This document shows positions 1 to 7,802 of a stretch of 64,000 nt of DNA, piece by piece. Numbering within the stretch: position 1 is the stretch's first letter; each line of letters begins with the position of its first letter. The notes below the pieces were generated by a model, which made no database searches, was not told the origin of the DNA, and saw only the letters and a program-made list of their open reading frames with translations. Source of the DNA: JAPULR01 sp963665075 (GTDB taxonomy: Bacteria; Chloroflexota; Dehalococcoidia; Lucifugimonadales; GCA-2712585); contig OY762063.1 of NCBI GenBank assembly GCA_963665075.1, forward strand, positions 2,542,001-2,606,000, written 5' to 3'. The position numbers were made by a program, and so were the translations under genes.

Positions 1-965
1 TTGACGTAGGAGATGAGCAGGTGGATGAGGTGGTGGAGCGTCTTCGCACGGAGACGGCTCCTTGGGAGCCGGTGGACGAGGCGATTCAGTTCGGCGACCA
101 GTTGACGATAGACGTGACGGGGACGGTGGAGGGGCGAACTATCGTGGACGACAAGGGCGTCGAGTACATTCCTTCGATGGAAAACAGGGCGCCGCTGCCG
201 GGGTTCTCGGTGATGTTGGAGGGTTCCAGGAAGGGCGACGACAAGACGTTCACTTTGCAGGTGCCGGAGGACTTCGGAAACGAGGAGTATGACGGGAAGG
301 AGTGCCGCTTTCACGTGGTCATCAACGAAGTGAAGCGGAGGGCGCTGCCGGAATTGGACGACGAGTTCGCCAAGGGAATCGGGACGGGCTTCGACACGCT
401 GGAGGCGCTGCGGGAGTCGGTGTTGGAGAATTTGACCACCACCGCGGACAGGGAGGTGGACCAGGAGTTGTACGACAAGGCGATGGAGCAGGTGGTTGCG
501 GGGGCGACGGTGGAGTTCGCGGACGTGCTGTTGGAGCGTCAGTTGGACCAGATGTGGCGCGAGAGGACGGAGGCGTTGCAGTCGCAGCAGATGGACATGG
601 ACGCCTATCTCCAGCAGGTTGGGAAGACGGAGGAGGAGATTCGGGAGGAGATGAAGCCCGGCACACGGGAGGGGATGGTGCGGTCTTTCGTGTTGAGGAA
701 GCTGGCGGAGGTGGAGGGGATAGAGGTGAGCGACGAGGAGGTAACCGAGCATATCGATAAGTTGGTGGAAGACTCCGGCGGCAGCGGAGATCCTTCCGTT
801 CAGAGGGCGGTGCTGGCCCAGGCGTTCAGGGACTCGATGGCGTCGAATTTGAAGACTAAGAAGACGCTGGAGCGTCTTGCATCGATTGTGCAGGGCAAAG
901 AAGAAGAAAAGGAAACTTCGTCTGAATCTGAATCAACGCCAGACGAAGAACAAGGAGGAGAATAG
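1..965 (+). CDS. tig: Trigger factor (5'-truncated by window edge)
   Basis: Ribosome-associated chaperone and peptidyl-prolyl isomerase that binds nascent chains. The frame is open to the window edge (first in-frame codon at 3, reading DVGDEQVDEVVERLR), so a GTG at 21 is internal and the N-terminal ribosome-binding domain lies outside the window. The visible part holds the FKBP-type PPIase domain (FGDQLTIDVTGTVEG, then LPGFSVMLEG and FHVVINEVKRRALPELDDEFA) and the helical C-terminal domain, ending in an acidic Glu/Ser tail. The TAG stop at 963-965 is one base before the clpP start, the usual tig-clpP pairing. Confidence 0.95.
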   Translation, partial: DVGDEQVDEVVERLRTETAPWEPVDEAIQFGDQLTIDVTGTVEGRTIVDDKGVEYIPSMENRAPLPGFSVMLEGSRKGDDKTFTLQVPEDFGNEEYDGKECRFHVVINEVKRRALPELDDEFAKGIGTGFDTLEALRESVLENLTTTADREVDQELYDKAMEQVVAGATVEFADVLLERQLDQMWRERTEALQSQQMDMDAYLQQVGKTEEEIREEMKPGTREGMVRSFVLRKLAEVEGIEVSDEEVTEHIDKLVEDSGGSGDPSVQRAVLAQAFRDSMASNLKTKKTLERLASIVQGKEEEKETSSESESTPDEEQGGE

Positions 966-966
966 A

Positions 967-1593
967 GTGACTTTCAATCCTGGCAGTATCATACCTATGG
1001 TGGTGGAGACGGGGCCGCGAGGCGAGCGGGCGTTTGACATATATTCGCTGTTGTTGAGGGAGCGGATTGTGTTTCTGGGGACGCCGATCATGGACCAGAC
1101 GGCGAATCTGATAATCGCGCAGCTGCTGTTTCTGGAGCGGGAAGACCCGGACAAGGACATCAACCTTTACATACACAGTCCCGGCGGGGTGATTTCGGCG
1201 GGGCTGGCGATTCACGACACGATGCAGATCATCCGGTGCGACGTTTCGACGATAAGCGTGGGGATGACGGCGAGCATGGGGACGGTGCTGCTGACGGCGG
1301 GGACGAAGGGGAAGCGGTACGCGCTGCCGAATTCGACGATTCACATGCATCAGCCGATGGGGGGCGCGCAGGGGCAGGCCAGCGACGTGGAGATTGCGGC
1401 GCGGGAGATTCTGCGATTGCAGGACAAGCTGCGGACGATTCTGTCGGATAACACGGGGCAGCCGTATGACAAGATTGCCCAGGACACGGACAGGGATTAT
1501 TACCTGACGCCGGAGCAGGCGTTGGAGTACGGGATAATCGATGAGATTCTGGGCGTGGGCGGGGATGAAGAGGGGGAGGGTGACGGCGGTTAG
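967..1593 (+). CDS. clpP: ATP-dependent Clp protease proteolytic subunit
   Basis: Serine peptidase that forms the tetradecameric proteolytic barrel working with ClpX or ClpA/C ATPases. The start is GTG 967, preceded by AAGGAGGAG; a longer frame open from 877 overlaps tig and is not used. The product is 208 aa, a normal length. The catalytic triad is visible: Ser103 in GMTASMG, His128 in HMHQPMGG and an Asp in the QDTDRDYYL segment. The motif has GMTAS where many ClpPs have GQAAS. clpX, often the next gene, is not here; a hairpin terminator follows. Confidence 0.96.
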   Translation: MTFNPGSIIPMVVETGPRGERAFDIYSLLLRERIVFLGTPIMDQTANLIIAQLLFLEREDPDKDINLYIHSPGGVISAGLAIHDTMQIIRCDVSTISVGMTASMGTVLLTAGTKGKRYALPNSTIHMHQPMGGAQGQASDVEIAAREILRLQDKLRTILSDNTGQPYDKIAQDTDRDYYLTPEQALEYGIIDEILGVGGDEEGEGDGG

Positions 1594-1620
1594 AGCCGGT
1601 TCGTTAGTTCAGTAAATTGA

Positions 1621-1650
1621 AAAAGACCTGTTCGTTGGAGCGGGTCTTTT
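1621..1650. terminator. Bidirectional hairpin terminator between clpP and purN
   Basis: AAAAGACC and GGTCTTTT form a perfect 8-bp stem around a 14-nt loop. A-rich sequence lies before it and T-rich sequence after it, so it can end transcription from both converging genes, clpP (+) and purN (-). Confidence 0.75.
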
Positions 1651-1697
1651 GCTTTTGGGTGGAACGCCCCCATCCCTTCGACAGGCCCAGGACAAGC

Positions 1698-2336
1698 CTA
1701 ACCTTCGTCCGTTAAGGGGGAAGGGATAAGAGGAGGGAGGGGGATTTGGTTGGCGGCGATTTTTTGGAGGGTTTCGACGTAGAAGCGGCGTTCGGCGGTT
1801 TGGACGCGGGTGCGGAGGGTGTCCAGGGTGTCGTTGGGGTGGACGGGGACGTGGGTTTGGGCGAGGATCTTGCCGTGGTCGTAGATTTCGTCGACGAGGT
1901 GGACGGTGACGCCGGTGGTATTTAGGCCGGCGTTCAGCACGGCTTGATGGACGTTGTCGCCGTACATGCCGCGTCCTCCAAAGTCGGGTAGCAGGGCGGG
2001 GTGGGTGTTGACGATTCGGTTGCGGTAGCGGGCGAGGGTGATGGGGCCGAGGAGTTTCATGTATCCAGCCAAGACTACCAGGTTGACGCGGTGGGTTGCG
2101 AGGGTGTCGGCGATGGCGTTGTCGAGGGCGTCGGGGTTGGGGTGGTTTTTCGAGCTCAGGTGGAGGGCGGGGATGCGGCGGTTTCGGGCGCGTTGGAGGG
2201 CGAGGGAGCGGGAGTTGTTGCTGATGACTACGCTGATTGTGGCGTTGAGGCGTCCTTCTTCGCAGGCGTCGATAATGGCCTGGAGGGTTGTGCCGGTGTG
2301 GGAGGCCAGGATGCCGAGGTTGAGGGGCGGCGGCAT
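1698..2336 (-). CDS. purN: Phosphoribosylglycinamide formyltransferase (GART)
   Basis: Transfers a formyl group from 10-formyl-THF to GAR, the third step of purine synthesis. The product is 212 aa, typical of PurN. The N-terminal nucleotide-binding strand GILASHTGTTLQAI is present. The catalytic Asn/His pair lies in NTHPALLPDF and the catalytic Asp in HLVDEIYDHG. It is the last gene of the 1.7-7.7 kb minus operon, 4 bases after the PHP gene. Its last codons (around 1698-1725) run into a degenerate copy of the CCCTTCGACA-type repeat, so the C-terminal tail (PSPLTDEG) may derive from a repeat. Confidence 0.93.
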   Translation of the reverse strand: MPPPLNLGILASHTGTTLQAIIDACEEGRLNATISVVISNNSRSLALQRARNRRIPALHLSSKNHPNPDALDNAIADTLATHRVNLVVLAGYMKLLGPITLARYRNRIVNTHPALLPDFGGRGMYGDNVHQAVLNAGLNTTGVTVHLVDEIYDHGKILAQTHVPVHPNDTLDTLRTRVQTAERRFYVETLQKIAANQIPLPPLIPSPLTDEG

Positions 2337-2340
2337 GGGT

Positions 2341-3006
2341 TCACCGGCGGGAGAAGTATTTGCGTGCTTTGGCGACGGTGGGGGCCATGCGGTGAATCAT
2401 GCGGGTGCGTTTGGTGACGAGCTGGGCTTGGGAGAGGCCCTGGAGGAAGTCCTGGGGAGTGTCCATGAAAGTGGGGATAAGGTTGTAGGTGCGTCCCAGT
2501 TCGACGGAGGCGTGGCCGTCGCTGGCGGCAGCGCGGACGATGCGGTGGCTGCGGGCGATTTCGTCGGCTTGCGCGTCGTCGGCATCGAAGAAATTGCGGG
2601 CGTTGAAGGTTTCCAGGATGTCCACGTCGTGGGCGATGGATTGGAAGGCCTCAAGGCCGAGGGCTGAGTTGCGGACGCGGTCGAAGGGGTGGGGAACCAT
2701 GACGAGGCCGCCCTGGGACTTGATTTCCCGGACGGTTTGCTCGGGGGTGAGGTCTTTGGGGATGGTCTCCTTTAGGAATAGACCGATGATGTCGCCCTCG
2801 GAGGACTTAACCTCTTCGCCGACGATGACGTGGATGGGAGCGTTATCCTTGAGCAGCATGGCGCCTTCGGCGGTGTTGTGGTCGGTGATGGCGAGGCAGT
2901 TGATGCCTGTCTGGATGCAGCGGTTGATTATGGATTGAAGGGGGGCGGTGGAATCGTGGGAGTAGCAGGTGTGGACGTGAAGGTCGGCTTTGAGGAAGCT
3001 ATTCAT
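2341..3006 (-). CDS. PHP-domain metal-dependent phosphoesterase
   Basis: A 221-aa single-domain PHP protein. The metal-binding DLHVHTCYSHDS motif is near residue 8, ITDHNT near residue 40, VPHPFDR near residue 105 and a late SDGHA motif completes the site. Family members hydrolyse phosphoesters such as histidinol phosphate, 3'-phosphoadenosine phosphate or nucleic-acid ends; the substrate cannot be read here. It overlaps the 3' end of xseB by 8 bases and is followed by purN, so the genes are translationally coupled. A nucleic-acid or nucleotide role would suit the neighbours, but that is inference. Confidence 0.85.
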   Translation of the reverse strand: MNSFLKADLHVHTCYSHDSTAPLQSIINRCIQTGINCLAITDHNTAEGAMLLKDNAPIHVIVGEEVKSSEGDIIGLFLKETIPKDLTPEQTVREIKSQGGLVMVPHPFDRVRNSALGLEAFQSIAHDVDILETFNARNFFDADDAQADEIARSHRIVRAAASDGHASVELGRTYNLIPTFMDTPQDFLQGLSQAQLVTKRTRMIHRMAPTVAKARKYFSRR

Positions 3007-3238
3007 TGTTCTCCGGGTCGGCGTCGGACATATCCTCCATGAAGGAGTCGCGCAGATCGGTTATGCGGAGTTCGGTGGCGTTGAGCATCCGGTTGCAGAG
3101 CTTGGCGAGGTTCATGCCCTCCTCGTAGAGGCGCTGGGTGTCGGCGAGGGAGAGCTTGCCTTCCTCCAGGGTTTGGACAAGCTCTTCCAGGCGGCGGAAA
3201 GCTTCTTCGAAGGTCATTTGTTGTTCCTGTTCAGACAT
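2999..3238 (-). CDS. xseB: Exodeoxyribonuclease VII small subunit
   Basis: Small helical subunit (79 aa) of exonuclease VII. Several copies bind one XseA and are needed for activity on single-stranded DNA. The typical family sequence is visible: TFEEAFRRLEELVQTLEEG near the start, then a long amphipathic helix with an acidic C-terminus. It lies 7 bases after xseA in the same operon. The length is normal. Confidence 0.94.
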   Translation of the reverse strand: MSEQEQQMTFEEAFRRLEELVQTLEEGKLSLADTQRLYEEGMNLAKLCNRMLNATELRITDLRDSFMEDMSDADPENNE

Positions 3239-3245
3239 GGTGAAT

Positions 3246-4484
3246 CTACTGGAATAGGCGGGCGGCGGCGGGGGCGGTCTTCTTGCGTCTGCGCCGAGTA
3301 GGTTGGGAGACTTGGACGGAGGCGGGGAAGGAGCCGTCGGCGACGGTTACGTTAAGGGGATCGCCGGGACGGATGCTGTTTTTGGAGTAGACGGGGCGGT
3401 TGCCGGGCTGCTTGTGGACGACGGCGTAGCCGCGGGAGAGGGTGGCGGCGGGGTTGAGGGTTTGGAGGCGGGCCAGGAAGGAGGATGTTTCGCCGTTTCG
3501 GAGGGTCAGGAAAGCGGTAGTGGCTATGCCGGAACGTTGAGAGAAGTCGTCGACGCGGCGTCGGAGGGTGGCGAAGTCGGGAAGCCGGTAGTCGAGGTCG
3601 GCGACGAGGCGGGAGATGGCGTAACGTCGCTGAGTGTTCCCGTCGCCGATGATGGCGTGGAGGCGTTGGAGATTCGCTTTCACTTCCTGACGGAGGGCGG
3701 CTTTGTGGGGAGCGACAAGCTCGGCGGCGGCGGAGGGGGTGGGGGCGCGTAGGTCGGCGACGAAGTCGGCGATGGTGAAGTCGGTCTCGTGGCCGACGGC
3801 GCTGACGATTGGGACGGAGCTGGCGTAGATGGCGCGGGCGACGGCTTCTTCGTTGAAGGGCCAAAGCTCCTCCATTGAACCGCCGCCGCGGGCGACGATT
3901 ATGACTTCGGCGCGTCCGTCTATGAATAGTTTGGTGAGGGCTTCGACGATGGCGGGGGCGGCGTCGGTGCCTTGGACGGGGGTGGGGGAGAGGAGGAGTT
4001 CGGCGAGGGGGTAGCGGCGCGTGAGGACCTGGACAACGTCATGGAGGACGGCGCCGGCGGGGGAGGTTACGATGCCGATGAATTTAGGAAATGGAGGCAG
4101 TGACCGCTTGCGGGAAGGGTCGAATAGTCCTTCGCGTTCGAGGGACTGCTTGAGTCGTTCGAATTCGAGGGCGAGGGGGCCGACGCCTTCGGAAACGACG
4201 ATGTCGGTGATGAAGTCGAGGGAGCCGCGGGGTTCGTAGAGGGAGAAGCGGCCGTGGGCGGTGACGGCGGCGCCGTTGTCGAGGAGGTCGAGTCCGGCGC
4301 TTCGTCGGAACATGACGCAGTTGAGCTGGCTGTCCGGGTCTTTCAGGGTGAAGTAGGCGTGGCCGGACTGGGAAACGCGGAGGTTTGAGACTTCGCCGGC
4401 TATCCACGCGTCCTGAAGGAGGGGGTCGCGGGAGAGCAGGCCCTTGAGGTGGGCGGTTATCTGGGAGACGGAGTAGACTTTCAC
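3246..4484 (-). CDS. xseA: Exodeoxyribonuclease VII large subunit
   Basis: Catalytic subunit (412 aa) of exonuclease VII, which degrades single-stranded DNA from both ends. It has an N-terminal OB fold (about residues 1-100) and the conserved core FIGIVTSPAGAVLHDV, ARGGGSMEELWPFNEE and GHETDFTIADFVADLRAPTP, the last containing the metal-binding Asp residues, followed by a coiled-coil region. The C-terminus is basic (RRRRKKTAP). The start is GTG 4484, whose first base is shared with the TAG stop of efp. Confidence 0.95.
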   Translation of the reverse strand: MKVYSVSQITAHLKGLLSRDPLLQDAWIAGEVSNLRVSQSGHAYFTLKDPDSQLNCVMFRRSAGLDLLDNGAAVTAHGRFSLYEPRGSLDFITDIVVSEGVGPLALEFERLKQSLEREGLFDPSRKRSLPPFPKFIGIVTSPAGAVLHDVVQVLTRRYPLAELLLSPTPVQGTDAAPAIVEALTKLFIDGRAEVIIVARGGGSMEELWPFNEEAVARAIYASSVPIVSAVGHETDFTIADFVADLRAPTPSAAAELVAPHKAALRQEVKANLQRLHAIIGDGNTQRRYAISRLVADLDYRLPDFATLRRRVDDFSQRSGIATTAFLTLRNGETSSFLARLQTLNPAATLSRGYAVVHKQPGNRPVYSKNSIRPGDPLNVTVADGSFPASVQVSQPTRRRRKKTAPAAARLFQ

Positions 4485-5053
4485 TAGGTCACGCGCTCGA
4501 CGTACTGGCCGTTGCGGGTGTCCACCTTGATGGTTTCGCCTTCGTCGATGAAGAGGGGAACGTTGAGGGTGTGGCCGGTTTCGAGAGTGGCGGGCTTGGT
4601 GCCGCCCTGGGCGGTGTCGCCGCGAAGGCCGGGGGGGCTGTAGGTGACGACGAGGTCTACGAAGGTGGGGAGATTGACGCCGATGACGGCGCCCTTGTAG
4701 AAGGAGACTTCCAGGACGATTTCTTCCTTGAGGTAGTTGAGGCCGTCGCCTATCTGGGCGGCGGTAAGCTGGTGCTGGTCGTAGGTCTCCATGTCCATGA
4801 AGTTGTAGAATTCGCCGTCGTAGTAGAGATATTGGGTGTCGGCGCTGGTGACGTCGGCGGGGGTGAAGGAGGTCTCGTAGGCCTGGAAGGTTTTTTCGGT
4901 GACGCTGCCGTTGAGGAGGTTCTTGACCTTGACGCGGGTGACGGGGGCGCGCTGCTGCATCTTGTGGCGGGTGTAGTCTACGACCTCGTAGGGCTGGCCG
5001 TCGATTTCGATGGCGAGACCCTTGCGGAGGTCTCCAAAGTTGAGGGATGCCAT
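4484..5053 (-). CDS. efp: Translation elongation factor P
   Basis: Relieves ribosome stalling at polyproline by binding between the P and E sites. The product is 189 aa with a KOW-like domain I and two OB domains; the late GDTAQGGTKPATLETG stretch is the EF-P signature. At the tip of the domain I loop, where E. coli carries modified Lys34 and others Arg32, this protein reads HKMQQRAP, placing Gln33/Gln34 there by my manual alignment. It therefore may not use the EpmA or EarP modifications. It lies 21 bases after the M24 peptidase gene. Confidence 0.95.
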   Translation of the reverse strand: MASLNFGDLRKGLAIEIDGQPYEVVDYTRHKMQQRAPVTRVKVKNLLNGSVTEKTFQAYETSFTPADVTSADTQYLYYDGEFYNFMDMETYDQHQLTAAQIGDGLNYLKEEIVLEVSFYKGAVIGVNLPTFVDLVVTYSPPGLRGDTAQGGTKPATLETGHTLNVPLFIDEGETIKVDTRNGQYVERVT

Positions 5054-5074
5054 TGGGGTGCTCCTGTTATCTAT

Positions 5075-6142
5075 CTATTTGCGGGCTTTGCTGAGGGGGC
5101 GGGCGCCGGTTTCTTCGAGGACGACGAGGTCTTCGATGCGGACGCCGCCCCAGCCGCTGAGGTAGATGCCGGGTTCGACGCTGAATACCATCGACGGTTC
5201 GAGTACGTCGGGGGACGTGGGGCCGACGCGGGGGAATTCGTGGACGGCCAAGCCGATGCCGTGGCCCAGGCTGTGGCCGAAGTTCTTCTTGTAGCCCGCT
5301 TCGTCGAGGACGGTTCGGGCGAGGTTGTCGGCTTCCTCGCCGTTGAGGGTGGGCTTGAGGGTTGAAATGGCGGTCAGCTGGGCGCCGAGGACGAGGTTGT
5401 ATATCTTCCTGAACTGGTCGTCGGGCTGGCCGATGCAGACGGTGCGGGTGATGTCGCTGCAATAGCCGTCGAGCTTCGCGCCCATGTCTATGACGATGGG
5501 TTCGCCTGCCTGGACGGGGCGGTCGCCGGCGCGGTGGTGGGGCATGGCGCCGTTGGGGCCGCCGGCGACGATGGTGTCGAAGCTGAGGCTTTCGGCGCCG
5601 AACTCGCGCATGGCCTTTTCCATCATCCAGGCGATTTCGCGCTCGGTCTGGCCGGGTTGAAGGGTTGGGGTGACGGCTTCCATAGCCTTGTCGGAGATGT
5701 CGATGACGCTCTGGAGCATGGTCAGTTCGTGAGCGTCCTTGACGGCGCGGATGTTTTCGACGAGGTTGCTGGTGGACATGAAGCGGGGACGCTTGTCGAC
5801 GTCCACGTCATTGAAGGCGGTGACGATGCGACGGTAGGCGTCCATAGTGACGTGCTGGGCCTCGAAGCCGACCTTGGCGGGGCCGATTTTCTCCAAGAGC
5901 TCGACGAGCCATTTCCAGCCGGCGACCTGCTTGACCTCGAAGTCGGGGGCCTGGTTGGTGGCCTGCTCGGTGTATCGGAAATCGGTGGCGAGGACGGCCT
6001 GCTCGTGGGAGATGAAGAGCCATCCGGCGGTACCGACGAAGCCGGAGAGGTATTGGCGGTTTTCGGGGGTTGATATGAGGATGGCGTCGAGTTCCTTTTC
6101 CGTGAGGGCGGCGCGGAGTCGTTTCAGTCTATTTGCAGTCAA
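5075..6142 (-). CDS. M24B Xaa-Pro aminopeptidase / dipeptidase
   Basis: Dinuclear-metal peptidase (355 aa) that cleaves peptides at X-Pro bonds. The N-terminal creatinase-type domain covers about residues 1-125 and the pita-bread catalytic domain the rest. The metal ligands are visible: the two Asp in IDMGAKLDGYCSDITRT, His in GHSLGHGIGLAVHE, Glu in VEPGIYL and Glu in GVRIEDLV. It lies 1 base after aroQ and just before efp; pairing of an M24 peptidase with efp is common in bacteria. PepP and PepQ cannot be told apart from sequence alone. Confidence 0.9.
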   Translation of the reverse strand: MTANRLKRLRAALTEKELDAILISTPENRQYLSGFVGTAGWLFISHEQAVLATDFRYTEQATNQAPDFEVKQVAGWKWLVELLEKIGPAKVGFEAQHVTMDAYRRIVTAFNDVDVDKRPRFMSTSNLVENIRAVKDAHELTMLQSVIDISDKAMEAVTPTLQPGQTEREIAWMMEKAMREFGAESLSFDTIVAGGPNGAMPHHRAGDRPVQAGEPIVIDMGAKLDGYCSDITRTVCIGQPDDQFRKIYNLVLGAQLTAISTLKPTLNGEEADNLARTVLDEAGYKKNFGHSLGHGIGLAVHEFPRVGPTSPDVLEPSMVFSVEPGIYLSGWGGVRIEDLVVLEETGARPLSKARK

Positions 6143-6143
6143 G

Positions 6144-6587
6144 TTAAACCTCCTTTTGTGTGAGAGCGTGAAGATAGTCGAGGGCGGCGAGGTAGCCCAT
6201 CCAGCGCATTCCGGCGATGGTGGAGTCTACTGCGCGGGCGAAGATGGAAGGGCTGCGCCAGGATTCGCGGGCGTAGATGTTGCTTAGGTGTACTTCCACC
6301 ACGGGGACGCCGGAATCGATGCAGGCGTCGAGCAGTGGGTAGCCGACGGTGGTGAGTCCGGCGGGGTTGACGATGATGCCGTCGGCGCGGGAGGCGTTGT
6401 CGTTGATGAAGTCCACCAGTTCCGCCTCACTGTTGGACTGGCAGAATTTGAGGGCGACGCCGAGTTGGGCGGCGCGGTTGTTGAGGCGTTCTTCGATGTC
6501 GGCGAGGGTGGTTGTCCCGTAATGCTCGGGGTCTCTGCGCCCCAGCATATTGAGGTTCGGGCCGTTGACTACGAGGAAGGCGGTCAT
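6144..6587 (-). CDS. aroQ: Type II 3-dehydroquinate dehydratase
   Basis: Removes water from 3-dehydroquinate in the shikimate pathway. At 147 aa it fits the dodecameric type II enzymes. Visible active-site residues are Arg18 and Tyr23 (LGRRDPEHYG), Asn74 (IVNPAG), His100 (VEVHLSN) and Arg111. The usual T-H-T-S stretch of the substrate pocket is instead TTVG at residues 79-82, and the SNxHARE motif reads SNIYARE, so it is a divergent member. It overlaps the 3' end of the upstream recombinase gene by 4 bases (ATGA). Confidence 0.88.
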   Translation of the reverse strand: MTAFLVVNGPNLNMLGRRDPEHYGTTTLADIEERLNNRAAQLGVALKFCQSNSEAELVDFINDNASRADGIIVNPAGLTTVGYPLLDACIDSGVPVVEVHLSNIYARESWRSPSIFARAVDSTIAGMRWMGYLAALDYLHALTQKEV

Positions 6588-7651
6588 TCTTCGTCCACCG
6601 AATCGGGGTTTCCGTTGGCCCTTGGGTGGCTGGCCATGTATACCTTCCTGGCCTGCCGCTGGGTGACGTGGGTGTATATCTGGGTGGTGGCGGGGCTGGA
6701 GTGACCGAGGAGTTCCTGGACGACGCGGAGGTCGGCGCCGCCTTCGAGCATGTGGGTGGCGAAGGTGTGGCGCATGCTGTGGGTGTGGGTTTTGGGGTTG
6801 ATGGCGGACTGGCGGGCGGACTTCTTGACGATTTTCTGGATGCTGCGGGGGGAGAGGCGACCACCGTATTTATTGAGGAAGAGGGCGTTGGTTGGGGGGG
6901 CGCTCGACCCTTCGACAGGCTCAGGGTGAGCGGAGGATGTAGGGGCGCTCGACCCTTCGACAGGCTCAGGGTGAGCGGAGGATGTAGGGGTGCCAGGGTG
7001 AGCGGATGTGTAGAGTTGGGGTCTGGAGGCGGTCATGTAGCGGTGGAGGGACTGAACGGCGGGGCCGCCGAGGAGGACGATTCGCTCCTTGGAGCCTTTG
7101 CCGAAGACCTTGGCTTGTCGCGTTTCCAGGTCTACGTCGTCCATATTAAGGGCGGCGATCTCTGAGAGGCGGACGCCGGAGGAGTAGAGCAGTTCCAGGA
7201 TGGCCTGGTCGCGGAGGCCGAGGTCGGTGTCGGTGTCGGGGGCTTGGAGGATTCGTTCCGTTTCGTTTTCGGTGAGGAAGTCTGGGAGGCGCTTTTCGGT
7301 CTTGACGCGGAAGGCGCTGCCCTTGGGGACGGGGTTGGTCTTGACGATTCCTTCCTGCCGGAGGAAGCGGTAGAAGGCGCGGAGGGAGACGAGCTTGCGG
7401 GCGACGCTGACGCGGGCGTAGCCGCCGCGCTTGCCGCGGGCGCGGGTGGCGAGCCAGGCCAGATAGCGGCGGAGGAAGCGTCGGTCGAGTTGGGCGAAGT
7501 CGGCGTTTTCCATCTCAAGAAATCGGTTGAAGGTTGAGAGGTCGTCGAGATAGACGCGGACGGTGTTTTCGGACCGGCCTTTGGTTCCGATGAGGAAGGC
7601 TTTGTACTTGTCGAGGAGTTCTTGTGGGACTGCCATTTTCCATACTTCCAT
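6584..7651 (-). CDS. xerC: Xer-type tyrosine recombinase with repeat-derived insertion
   Basis: Site-specific recombinase of the XerC/XerD class, likely resolving chromosome dimers. It has an N-terminal SAM-like core-binding domain (about 10-110) and a C-terminal catalytic domain with all key residues: Arg161, Lys185, His291-x-x-Arg294, His317 and Tyr326 (QIYTH). Residues about 216-252 are an insertion encoded by two exact 45-bp repeat copies plus a fragment (AHPEPVEG twice). It lies where Xer proteins have a variable loop, and the frame stays open. ATG 7636 (MAVPQELL) is an alternative start. First gene of the operon running to purN. XerC or XerD identity is not resolved. Confidence 0.9.
   Translation of the reverse strand: MEVWKMAVPQELLDKYKAFLIGTKGRSENTVRVYLDDLSTFNRFLEMENADFAQLDRRFLRRYLAWLATRARGKRGGYARVSVARKLVSLRAFYRFLRQEGIVKTNPVPKGSAFRVKTEKRLPDFLTENETERILQAPDTDTDLGLRDQAILELLYSSGVRLSEIAALNMDDVDLETRQAKVFGKGSKERIVLLGGPAVQSLHRYMTASRPQLYTSAHPGTPTSSAHPEPVEGSSAPTSSAHPEPVEGSSAPPTNALFLNKYGGRLSPRSIQKIVKKSARQSAINPKTHTHSMRHTFATHMLEGGADLRVVQELLGHSSPATTQIYTHVTQRQARKVYMASHPRANGNPDSVDEE
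6901..7010. repeat. Tandem 45-bp repeat inserted in the recombinase gene
   Basis: Two identical 45-bp units (6901-6945 and 6946-6990) each contain CGCTCGACCCTTCGACAGGC followed by TCAGGGTGAGCG. A partial third unit (AGGGTGAGCGGATG) follows near 6994. The unit is a multiple of three, so it encodes 15 aa per copy without breaking the recombinase frame. It belongs to the REP-like palindrome family found elsewhere in this window. Confidence 0.9.
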
Positions 7652-7802
7652 AGACTGAATGGCAAGAATGGTACTCCTCGCGGATTCTCAAGTCCGACGA
7701 ATGGAAATGCGTGATTTCAGACGTTTCAGCGGATATTGCCTTCATACCGGCAAAACAATTGCGATTCTTATGTATGGCATACTGCGAAATTAACATAATG
7801 CG

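Noticed and set aside
877..966. N-terminal extension of ClpP from ATG 877
   Set aside because: It overlaps tig in another frame, reads as a basic low-complexity stretch, and GTG 967 has the AAGGAGGAG site and matches family length.
6901..7010. CRISPR array
   Set aside because: Two adjacent identical 45-bp units without spacers; they are tandem REP-like copies inside a coding gene.
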